Assembly: GCA_016870095.1 (NCBI GenBank) | Contig: VGCI01000010.1 | Location: forward strand, 1 to 64,000 | Length of the DNA: 64,000 nt | Direction: 5' to 3' | Origin: Alphaproteobacteria bacterium | GTDB taxonomy: Bacteria > Pseudomonadota > Alphaproteobacteria > Paracaedibacterales > VGCI01 | Shown: positions 54,974 to 62,636 of the stretch, one piece after another | Position numbering within the stretch: position 1 is the first letter of the stretch | How the letters are laid out: each line of letters starts with the position of its first letter | Translations under genes and position numbers: made by a program | The notes under the pieces: generated by a model | What the model was told of the DNA's origin: nothing | What the model saw: only the letters and a program-made list of their open reading frames with translations | The model's database searches: none

Positions 54974-57559
54974 TTAAAATTTATATTTTTCTTTAAGTTG
55001 TTTAACTTTTTCTCCCTCTACCAACCATAAGGAAAACTTTTTTAATAAATTTTTATTTATTTCATGATTGTCTTCTAGTCCATTATTATTGTCATAAAAA
55101 GCTAATTCATTTAAATGACCGGAAAATATACGAACATTTGATTGTTTACGCGGACATTTCATAATTTCTCTATAAATAAAATTTTCTTCATATCCCATAT
55201 GAAAATCTTGCAATAAAATATCTGTTAAATATTGAACAAGTTGCAAATGAAATCTAAGAACGTCATGCTGTTCATCAGGAACTTCAAATCTTGCCATACG
55301 CGCATAAACTGCCGCAAGGCCACCAAGCGGAGCTTTAGCACTAATCCACGTTTTTGGGCTCCACAAACATTCAACATATCCCCATCCCCAAAGAAATCCA
55401 CCATAGCCAAAAAGGTCATTTAATGCGGCTAATTTTACGGAATCTTCGTCACTAGTAAGATTTATTGTGGCTTTAAATATTTCCTGCAATGTTAGAACTT
55501 TTGGAATAATTCTAGTCATTAAAGGCAATGGCGCTCTAGCTACAAGTGATTTTTTTAAAAGTTTCTTAGCTTCACTTTTTAAAGTTTTATCTTTCTTTTT
55601 TTCCGAAGCTTGGAATTTTATTTTATCAGAAGAAATATTCAGAATTTTTTTTGCTTGTACAGCTTCTTCAACGATAACCTTAGCTTTACGAAGTGAACTT
55701 ACCTTTTCAGCTTTACATAATATACTTTCCTCTTCTTTTCCAGTTATAGCATTTTCAAGTAGATATTTTTTTTTCATAAACGATAAAAACCTTTTTAATA
55801 TTGCTCTTTTGATTTTTACATCTAATTTAAAAAATGGAATTTCTACAATTCTCTCTCTAAGAGCCGCTAAAGGATCATTAACTAATTCCTGAGCATCATC
55901 GTCATTAAATGAGCAATGTTGTTGAGACTCTTCCTCATTGACACATATTTTTAATTGTTCCTCGTTTGAAACTAAATTTAACCAAAACATACCCATTATA
56001 TTGCTAGATATATTTCCTATCCCACCTACAAATGCTTTTAGCCCCCATCCTGAACTGATGGAAGATACTGGAAGTAGAGGTTCTGGTTTGAAGGATGGAA
56101 TTTTTTTATTTGCAGTGATAACTATGATTAGATCCTGAATAGACAATCCAACATCGAAATAATTGCTATGAAATTCTTCTTTAGTAGGATCTAAGTAATC
56201 CAACAACATACCTAAGGCTTGTGGTTGGGGATTTCCCAATTCATCCAATAATACTCTATCAAAATCATTGAGTATTAATGCAGAATTTTTATATGTCTCA
56301 TTGGTGTTTTGAGTCTGCACCCTAATATTAAAACTATATTTCTTTGACCCACCGGCTCTTATTAAAAAATCTTCAAAAACATCATCTTCATTTTCATTGC
56401 GCCCTTTTAATAAAGTTTGAACAAAATGTCCAAATGAAGAAGTTTTGCTTCCAAAGGATTCGCCTTCTAAAGCTGCACTTGTAAGATCTTGAGGAGATCT
56501 TATAGATATTTCACAAGCAGGTAATCCCAGTTGTTCGAAAATAACTCTAGAAGCATTTGTCTTTCCTGTTCCTGGATCCCCAAAAAAATAAAATGCTCTC
56601 CCAGCGGAAGGAATACTAGAGTTAGAAGAGGCAACAAGTTGTAAGGCCATTCTTTGTAGTTGATGTTTTGTTACGTTAGTATAAGAGTTGAGTTCATTGT
56701 CAGAATCATCATCAATTTTTTTTGAATCTTCGGCTGCATTACCATTAAAATCATATAGATTAGGATCCCAGGGAAGTTTTTTCTTCTTGATGGGTAATCT
56801 TAAATAATTTTTTAATACGCCTCTAATATCTGTTGCAAAAATGCTATTTGCTCTAGCATCCATAAATGTTTGCTCTATTTTTTTCTGAATTTTTACCGGA
56901 TAAAAACGCTTTTTTAGCACATAAGCAATTTCTAAGTCAGATATACCCACCTCATTAACGACATTTTTAATAATTTTATCTTTTTCACTTTCAAGGGTTG
57001 CTTTAATATATTCTAAAGATAATTGCATTTGAGAAGGTCGAAAAATGCGATCGGCGGCTTTTAAAGTTTCCCCCACTAAACCCGCTCCTGCAACTCCAAA
57101 CAACACTGGCCCAGAAATAGATTCTAATGCACTGAATAATACAAAGGTTGTCATTTGTGAAAATACGCCGCCCACTACTTCTGCAGTAATAGTATAAGGC
57201 GAATTGCCAGATTGTTTTATGCGTTGCTCTAACTTATTTAGGTCTTCTTGTAATGTTGGGAAGACCCTGGTTTCAAGTTGATAGATTTTTTGATCAATAA
57301 GTTCTTGAAGTATGGTTGTTATTATTCCATCATCGTAAATTTTTTCAATATCTTCTAACTCCTCCGATGTGATTGGAGGTTTATTTTTATTATATACTCG
57401 TTCAGTAAGCCTTGTTTGATTATATATGCCATCATCCAACCAACTATAAGGATTTCCTTTCTCTGAACTGCCCATTTTTTCATTGGCTAAAACAGGACTA
57501 AATATATTTATAAAAATTTCTAAAATACAAATGGTAAAAATTTTACTGATAACTTTCAT
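54974..57559 (-). CDS. Lon-like AAA+ ATPase with signal peptide, coupled to the lasso operon
   Basis: An 861-residue protein. An N-terminal signal peptide or anchor (about 1-25) is followed by a hydrophobic region (about 128-165). The AAA+ module has Walker A GDPGTGKT (327-334), Walker B ALILNDFD (D432, D434) and sensor 1 in IVITANKK (N484). Its order LGNPQPQALGMLLDYLDPTKEEFHSNYFDV, then ALRERIVEIPF, matches the Lon ATPase domain, but no Lon Ser/Lys protease domain is seen. GGAG stands before ATG 57559, which lies 17 bases inside the exporter gene, so translation is coupled. It may act on the peptide, its exporter or immunity. Confidence 0.72.
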   Translation of the reverse strand: MKVISKIFTICILEIFINIFSPVLANEKMGSSEKGNPYSWLDDGIYNQTRLTERVYNKNKPPITSEELEDIEKIYDDGIITTILQELIDQKIYQLETRVFPTLQEDLNKLEQRIKQSGNSPYTITAEVVGGVFSQMTTFVLFSALESISGPVLFGVAGAGLVGETLKAADRIFRPSQMQLSLEYIKATLESEKDKIIKNVVNEVGISDLEIAYVLKKRFYPVKIQKKIEQTFMDARANSIFATDIRGVLKNYLRLPIKKKKLPWDPNLYDFNGNAAEDSKKIDDDSDNELNSYTNVTKHQLQRMALQLVASSNSSIPSAGRAFYFFGDPGTGKTNASRVIFEQLGLPACEISIRSPQDLTSAALEGESFGSKTSSFGHFVQTLLKGRNENEDDVFEDFLIRAGGSKKYSFNIRVQTQNTNETYKNSALILNDFDRVLLDELGNPQPQALGMLLDYLDPTKEEFHSNYFDVGLSIQDLIIVITANKKIPSFKPEPLLPVSSISSGWGLKAFVGGIGNISSNIMGMFWLNLVSNEEQLKICVNEEESQQHCSFNDDDAQELVNDPLAALRERIVEIPFFKLDVKIKRAILKRFLSFMKKKYLLENAITGKEEESILCKAEKVSSLRKAKVIVEEAVQAKKILNISSDKIKFQASEKKKDKTLKSEAKKLLKKSLVARAPLPLMTRIIPKVLTLQEIFKATINLTSDEDSVKLAALNDLFGYGGFLWGWGYVECLWSPKTWISAKAPLGGLAAVYARMARFEVPDEQHDVLRFHLQLVQYLTDILLQDFHMGYEENFIYREIMKCPRKQSNVRIFSGHLNELAFYDNNNGLEDNHEINKNLLKKFSLWLVEGEKVKQLKEKYKF

Positions 57560-59324
57560 TTTTTTCTCCAATAAATGTGTTGGTGGTTTGTTTAAAAATA
57601 TTATTTATATTATTCTCTTGAAAAATTATTTTTCTTTCTTTGGTAAGCTTTTTAGGGTGTAGTGATATTATTTGATTTGCGCTACTCACCATGAAAGGCT
57701 TATGCGTAATAATAATTTTAGTCATATTTGGGAGATATTTTTCAATGTTAGCTTGAATAATTGATTCTGTTTTACTGTCTAAAAACGATGTGGGCTCATC
57801 AAATATGCAAATTTTTGGTTTCTTTAGAAAAAGCCTAGCTAATGCCAAACGTTGTTTTTCTCCCCCAGATAGTTTGGCACCTCTATCGCCTAAATTTGTA
57901 TAAAGTTTGTTAGGCAAATTCTTAACAAATGAAAGAAGATTAGCTTTCTCTAAAACAAATTCTATTTCATCAAGACATGCATCTTGTTTAACAAATAGTA
58001 AGTTATTATAGAGAGTATCATTAAGTAGATATGTTTCTTGAGGCACCCATCCTATTGTTTCATATAAAGACTCAAAAGAAAGTAACTTTGTATCTATTTG
58101 GTTGATAAGAATTTGCCCTGATGTTGGCTCGTATAACCTTAAAAGAAGTTTAGCAATTGTTGATTTTCCAGTGCCTGTTTCTCCTATAATAAGGAGTGTT
58201 TCACCAGAAGAAATCTTAAACGAGATGTTATTTAATATAGGTCTATCTTGATATTTAAAAAAAACTCTTTTAAATTCAAGTTCAAAATTTGTTTCGTTAA
58301 ATGTAATAGGAAACTTATTTTGTTTAATCTCAGGTTCGGTCAAAAGTATATCCAAAATTCCCTTCATATCCAGAAGAGCTTTCTTCATATCTTGAGCTAA
58401 CTGACCTAAGATACTAATTGGAATTATAAATTGTAAAATATAACCATTAAATAGTACAAAGTCTCCAACAGTTAATTTTCCTTCTAATACACCCTTACCC
58501 ACATAGTAAGTTAGGAATGAAAGGCCAATACCTAATATTACAGATTGTATCAAGCGCACAAGACTCAAATTTGTCATAAAATTGACTTCAGCTTTTTCTC
58601 TTTCTTTTAATTGTTGTTGATATGTTTTTATTGCATATTCTTGTTTATTGAATACTTTTATTGCTTCATAATTTAACAGCCAATCAGTGACAATACCATC
58701 CGCCTTCTTGTCAATTTCATTAGCAATATGACGACTTGTCAAAATTGACTTCATCGATATAAAAGTATAACCAAAAAAAACAATTAGTGTACTCGCAAGA
58801 AAAAAACCATATATAGGCGGATAAATAATGGAAACTAGTATGATAACAAATAGAAATTCAATAATAGTTGGAAGTACGTGAAAAAATATACCTAAGGTAA
58901 CCTCAGGTACGTCTTGTTGAGCTCTGCGAATAAGATTTGTTAATGCACCTGCTTTCTGATTTAAAAAATAGTTTTGTGAAAGTGAATGAAGATGAGAAAG
59001 TATTTTTATACCTAGCGTATAAATTATCCTTTGTTCAATACGATATGTACATATGGATCGAAGAGATAGGGATGCTTGGCTAATTATCCAAATTAAACCA
59101 TAACTTATTAAAATGAGTGTAGTCATTGAACTATCATGATGAACTGCAAAGAATTCAACAGTATTTTTAAGAATAAAGGGGACAAGTATATTAGATATGA
59201 TACCAATCAATAAAAATACGACTGCCATACAAAAACTTGCAAATATTTTTTTATCTTGAAATGTGGCGAAGAAAACGGATTTTATACAAATCCAATATTG
59301 TTCATGATTATTTTTTTTGCTCAT
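57543..59324 (-). CDS. Lasso-peptide ABC exporter, Atm1-like
   Basis: A 593-residue exporter half-transporter, the D component of the operon. Six membrane helices (about 30-315) contain the Atm1-type stretches NQKAGALTNLIRRAQQDVPE and DWLLNYEAIKVFNKQEYAI. The ATPase has Walker A GETGTGKST, signature LSGGEKQR, Walker B KICIFDEPTSFLD and switch His in IITHKP. McjD-like exporters usually serve this step, so the Atm1 likeness is unusual. ATG 59324 overlaps the cyclase stop (ATGA); the longer frame reads back into the cyclase gene. It likely gives export and self-immunity. Confidence 0.85.
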   Translation of the reverse strand: MSKKNNHEQYWICIKSVFFATFQDKKIFASFCMAVVFLLIGIISNILVPFILKNTVEFFAVHHDSSMTTLILISYGLIWIISQASLSLRSICTYRIEQRIIYTLGIKILSHLHSLSQNYFLNQKAGALTNLIRRAQQDVPEVTLGIFFHVLPTIIEFLFVIILVSIIYPPIYGFFLASTLIVFFGYTFISMKSILTSRHIANEIDKKADGIVTDWLLNYEAIKVFNKQEYAIKTYQQQLKEREKAEVNFMTNLSLVRLIQSVILGIGLSFLTYYVGKGVLEGKLTVGDFVLFNGYILQFIIPISILGQLAQDMKKALLDMKGILDILLTEPEIKQNKFPITFNETNFELEFKRVFFKYQDRPILNNISFKISSGETLLIIGETGTGKSTIAKLLLRLYEPTSGQILINQIDTKLLSFESLYETIGWVPQETYLLNDTLYNNLLFVKQDACLDEIEFVLEKANLLSFVKNLPNKLYTNLGDRGAKLSGGEKQRLALARLFLKKPKICIFDEPTSFLDSKTESIIQANIEKYLPNMTKIIITHKPFMVSSANQIISLHPKKLTKERKIIFQENNINNIFKQTTNTFIGEKNESYQ

Positions 59325-61108
59325 AGTTGTTTGTTTTCCCAATAGTTCAGAAAAATTTCTATTGAAGCTAAGTGCATGAAAGGCCACATATGTTTGATTT
59401 CGCCATTAGCAATTTTATTGATTGTTACTTCAAATCCCTTTTTATCGATTAGTCCATGAGATGCAAAAAAACCCTCCAGGCACAGTGTTTTTATTCGCTC
59501 TATATTGTGCTTTAATCCTTGTTGAAAAACTCCTGTTGTTTGACTTTTATCTCTTCTCCAAACTGTATCCGTCTTAAAAGCACTGCTTACTTCTTTACGC
59601 AAAGGGTATCTGTCAAAGCCATCTTTAAATAATTTATATGTTGAATAAGAAAGTGCTGATTTTAGCATTGGCTCATATAGAAACGGATAAAACGTATGCT
59701 CTAAACTGTGCATCATTTCTACATGAATAGAGGCAATGCCCTCGTACAAAGCTTCAATCTGTGCGTATTTACCTGGAAGAATATCTTTTGGTAATTTATC
59801 AAAAACTGGATGAAGAAATTCTGATGATATATTATTTAAAACCTCAGGTTTAACCCATTGAGGGATTTCATCAATAGTATTGTAAATATCAATTTTTTTC
59901 TTAATTTTTGAAAAGTAGTAAGAATAAAAGTCTACTATGTTTGTTTTTAAAATTGAGTAAATTGGATCCCGAGACAAGTGTGCTAGACATTTAACCTGTT
60001 TTATATATCCTCTTAGTCCATTTTCAATAATATAATCCACAGATGAACTTTTAGAGGGAACACCCATAAAAATATGGTCACTTCCATGTCCGCTAATAAA
60101 TGTAGAAAATTCGTCATTAGGTAGATAATTAGAAATACTTTCTAACCACCTCAAACTTATTAAATCTGGTAGCGGTTTATTAGGTTTGAAAATGGGGGTT
60201 TTTTTAGGGGGATCAAAAGGTAGATAGTCAGTAGCATCAATTTCAATAAGCTTAATACCCGTCTCTTGACTTACTTTTTGAGCATGCATTAACTCATTTG
60301 ATGAATTTATCTCTGGGTGAAAATAGTTTATTGCAGTCAAATTTTGATTATTTTTTACAACATTTTTTAAACAGTAAACAATGGAAGATGAGTCCAAGCC
60401 CCCAGAAAGGCTTACGCAGATGTTTTTATAAGGTTTAATCCATGCCTCTAGAGTATTCTGGAGAACAGGAACAATTTCGTTTTGTTCCATCTTTTTGCTA
60501 TAAAAAGATAATGGATTCCACAATGAAGTTATTTTTTTTTCACTTTTTGTAATATTTAATTTACACCCGGGAGGTATTTCAAAGATATTTACAAATGGAG
60601 TTTGAGTAGAACAACTATTGCTATGTATCAAATAAGAATTAAGATATTGCCAATTATATTCAAATTTTTTATTCAAAATTTTGAATATAATTTCAATGTG
60701 TGAGGAAAATAAAATACCTCCATCTGGTAAATTATGAAAGAAGCATGGCAATTGCCCAGTAGAATCAAGGATAATCTCACACTTGTCTTTTTTTGCATTT
60801 ATATAAACGTACTTACCCCATACGTTATCTATAAAAAGAGACAAATCTAATTCAGAATATTTTTTAAAATTTTCTAATTTTAAATTATCTGAAGAATTTT
60901 TATCAAATGCACGCCCCATTAAGATTGATGAATTAGCATTCCAAATTTTGTCCGCGTCTTGAAAATCAGAAATTTTTCCGCAACATAGGATAACTGATTC
61001 TTGATAAATAGCGGTTGGAGCAACTTTCGTAAATAATGCAACATTGTCATAAATTTTTTTTTCATCAATCGAGAAGGCTCCAAAGTTGAATATTCCTGCA
61101 TATATCAT
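59321..61108 (-). CDS. Lasso-peptide cyclase (asparagine-synthetase-like, C protein)
   Basis: A 595-residue asparagine-synthetase B homologue. The N-terminal half keeps the Ntn-hydrolase fold but begins MIYAGIF, without the Cys2 needed for glutaminase activity. The synthetase half has the PP-loop SLSGGLDSSS (residues about 233-242), then ISGHGSDHIFMG. In lasso pathways this enzyme adenylates the Asp/Glu side chain and joins it to Gly1, closing the macrolactam while the tail is threaded. It overlaps B by four bases and D by four bases. Confidence 0.9.
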   Translation of the reverse strand: MIYAGIFNFGAFSIDEKKIYDNVALFTKVAPTAIYQESVILCCGKISDFQDADKIWNANSSILMGRAFDKNSSDNLKLENFKKYSELDLSLFIDNVWGKYVYINAKKDKCEIILDSTGQLPCFFHNLPDGGILFSSHIEIIFKILNKKFEYNWQYLNSYLIHSNSCSTQTPFVNIFEIPPGCKLNITKSEKKITSLWNPLSFYSKKMEQNEIVPVLQNTLEAWIKPYKNICVSLSGGLDSSSIVYCLKNVVKNNQNLTAINYFHPEINSSNELMHAQKVSQETGIKLIEIDATDYLPFDPPKKTPIFKPNKPLPDLISLRWLESISNYLPNDEFSTFISGHGSDHIFMGVPSKSSSVDYIIENGLRGYIKQVKCLAHLSRDPIYSILKTNIVDFYSYYFSKIKKKIDIYNTIDEIPQWVKPEVLNNISSEFLHPVFDKLPKDILPGKYAQIEALYEGIASIHVEMMHSLEHTFYPFLYEPMLKSALSYSTYKLFKDGFDRYPLRKEVSSAFKTDTVWRRDKSQTTGVFQQGLKHNIERIKTLCLEGFFASHGLIDKKGFEVTINKIANGEIKHMWPFMHLASIEIFLNYWENKQL

Positions 61109-61839
61109 ATAATTGCCCTCCGAAAAGGTTCGTTCAAAATTATAGCCATTTCTTCTCTTAAATTTGGAGAATCTCTCACAACTTTTCCATCACACTCCAC
61201 CCAGGCATGTGCCATAAAAGGATAATTTTGAAGACCAATTTCTAAATTACATTTCCAATTGCGCTTTAACGCCATTAATACGAAAGTCATGGCCCACTCT
61301 AGGCATTTTGTACGAGTTGGATAAATCATACAGGCGTCATTTACTATATTTGCTAAATTATCTAATTCTTCTCTTTGGGGAATAATATAATTGACTTGTA
61401 ATTTATGAAATTTTTTAAGGAGCTTAATAGTTGCATAAAATCCTTTTATTTTCATATGCATATGAATTTTTATAAGATTTTTTAATGCTAATATAACTTG
61501 CAGGTTAATCTTATTATTTTTATTTTTTAGCGGAAGTTTCCAATCAACATTTGTGACACCATTTGAATTTATTTTACGATCAATATAATAGGGGTAAGGC
61601 TGATTATTGTATTCAATAATATTTTTATTTAATAATTTTTGAATATGGTTAAATTTTAAGTCTTGTGAAGTCGATGAATTGTGCTGTGAAAAATATAAAT
61701 TTTCTCGGGAAAATATTTCTTCAAATATGTTAGAGATTTTGCTAGAGCAAACAACATATTTATCTAATTTAGCATTTAAAAGAATATACTCTTTTTTAAA
61801 TTGCGTAATATATATGTGATCTGCAAGATGATAATACAT
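61105..61839 (-). CDS. Lasso-peptide B protein (RRE plus leader peptidase, fused)
   Basis: A 244-residue fusion of a PqqD-like RiPP recognition element (about 1-85) and a transglutaminase-like cysteine peptidase (about 110-244). The expected triad is present: C179 in RTKCLEWA, H211 in FMAHAWVE and an Asp in DGKVVRDSP (D217 or D223). It should bind the leader and cut before Gly1. Fused B is the arrangement of McjB-type proteobacterial systems. Its last bases overlap the cyclase start (ATGA). Confidence 0.9.
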   Translation of the reverse strand: MYYHLADHIYITQFKKEYILLNAKLDKYVVCSSKISNIFEEIFSRENLYFSQHNSSTSQDLKFNHIQKLLNKNIIEYNNQPYPYYIDRKINSNGVTNVDWKLPLKNKNNKINLQVILALKNLIKIHMHMKIKGFYATIKLLKKFHKLQVNYIIPQREELDNLANIVNDACMIYPTRTKCLEWAMTFVLMALKRNWKCNLEIGLQNYPFMAHAWVECDGKVVRDSPNLREEMAIILNEPFRRAII

Positions 61840-61890
61840 AAATAATTTTTCTTTCTAAATTTATATTTAATAAATTATCCATTCCCTTTA

Positions 61891-61917
61891 TGTCACCGAC
61901 TTTTTGTATCGGTGACA
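61891..61917 (-). other. 3' hairpin of lasso precursor A1
   Basis: TGTCACCGA and TCGGTGACA form a 9-bp stem with a 9-base loop, 19 bases after the A1 stop. No T run follows. It may protect the precursor mRNA end or set the ratio of precursor to downstream enzymes. Confidence 0.6.
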
Positions 61918-61936
61918 TTAAAGTAAAATCTAAGAT

Positions 61937-62080
61937 TTATCTTGACCAACAAACGCCACCTAGAGATTCGAGCGCCCCACCTGTTCGACCCGTTGTTAAT
62001 GTGGAAGCATTATTTTCTAAAATTATTTCATATAGTTTAGATAACTCTACTTCAGCTTCTTGCAAAAATTCTTTTTCCAT
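61937..62080 (-). CDS. Lasso-peptide precursor A1
   Basis: A 47-residue precursor. The leader of 30 residues ends STLTT, with the key Thr at -2 (T29). The predicted core is GRTGGALESLGGVCWSR: Gly1 and Glu8 would close an 8-residue ring, leaving a 9-residue tail. The core holds a single Cys and ends W-x-R. AAGGAA lies about 8 bases before the ATG. The usual YxxP leader motif is lacking; conserved positions shared with A2 are E8, E10, E12, S14, L16, I20-L21-E22 and A25-S-T-L-T29. It lies between A2 and B. Confidence 0.85.
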   Translation of the reverse strand: MEKEFLQEAEVELSKLYEIILENNASTLTTGRTGGALESLGGVCWSR

Positions 62081-62164
62081 AATCTAATTCCTTATTTGTG
62101 TTTTATAATTTAAAGAAATCTATAAAAAGTATTTTACTTAATTCACTCTTCGCTATATATTTTG

Positions 62165-62190
62165 TGTCACCGATATTTAAATCGGTGACA
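62165..62190 (-). other. 3' hairpin of lasso precursor A2
   Basis: TGTCACCGAT and ATCGGTGACA form a 10-bp stem with a 6-base loop, 19 bases after the A2 stop. The stem sequence and spacing match the hairpin after A1, so each precursor gene was duplicated together with its hairpin. Confidence 0.6.
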
Positions 62191-62209
62191 TTTAAGCAAA
62201 GTTTAAACT

Positions 62210-62356
62210 TTATCTTGGCCAACGCTTGCCGCCCGTTGGACCTTCTGGAGCTAACCCGCGATATCCCTGTGTCAAGGTAGAAGCATCTTCCTCTAAGATC
62301 GTCCCTTCCAACTCTGAATATTCTAATTCTGTTTCATTTAAAAGAGTATTTTCCAT
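62210..62356 (-). CDS. Lasso-peptide precursor A2
   Basis: A 48-residue precursor, first gene of the operon. The 30-residue leader ends STLTQ with Thr at -2. The predicted core is GYRGLAPEGPTGGKRWPR: Gly1-Glu8 ring of eight residues and a 10-residue basic, Pro-containing tail. Leader length, cleavage site and ring Glu (residue 38) coincide exactly with A1, while the cores differ in most positions, keeping GG-xx-W-x-R at the end. AGGA stands 8 bases upstream of the ATG. Confidence 0.87.
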   Translation of the reverse strand: MENTLLNETELEYSELEGTILEEDASTLTQGYRGLAPEGPTGGKRWPR

Positions 62357-62636
62357 GATTTAAATCCTATTAATTATAAGGTTTATTTTTAAGATAAGGT
62401 TATATGCCATATCTCGGTTATTTTGTTAGCAAGGCAAAATGCTGTACTAACAATTATCAATTTAAATCATTATAATTTTCATTTTCTAACAGGAATATTT
62501 ACCAAAGCCTAGCTACAGGGAATTTTACTGTAAGACCTTTACATTAAGGAATGAAGCCACTAAATTGCTAAGAAAGCAAACCTATTCATTGCAAAATACT
62601 TTAGGTGATCCTAATTTCTTTCTTGAGATAAACTTT
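62357..62636. promoter_or_regulatory. Divergent regulatory region of the lasso operon
   Basis: This 280-base AT-rich gap separates precursor A2 (minus) from the LuxR/NB-ARC gene (plus) and must hold both promoters. On the minus strand a TATAAT lies at 62373-62378, but no matching -35 at standard spacing is clear and the start would leave a very short leader. I cannot define an operator for the LuxR-type protein. Confidence 0.35.

Noticed and set aside
54974-57559. Complete Lon protease
   Set aside because: The ATPase core resembles Lon, but no Lon N-domain or C-terminal Ser/Lys protease motif is visible and the protein starts with a signal peptide.
61937-62080. Alternative A1 core starting at the later Gly-Gly (GGALES...)
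   Set aside because: The ring Glu would fall at position 5 or 4, too close for a lasso ring, and the Thr at -2 rule would not be met together with a valid ring.
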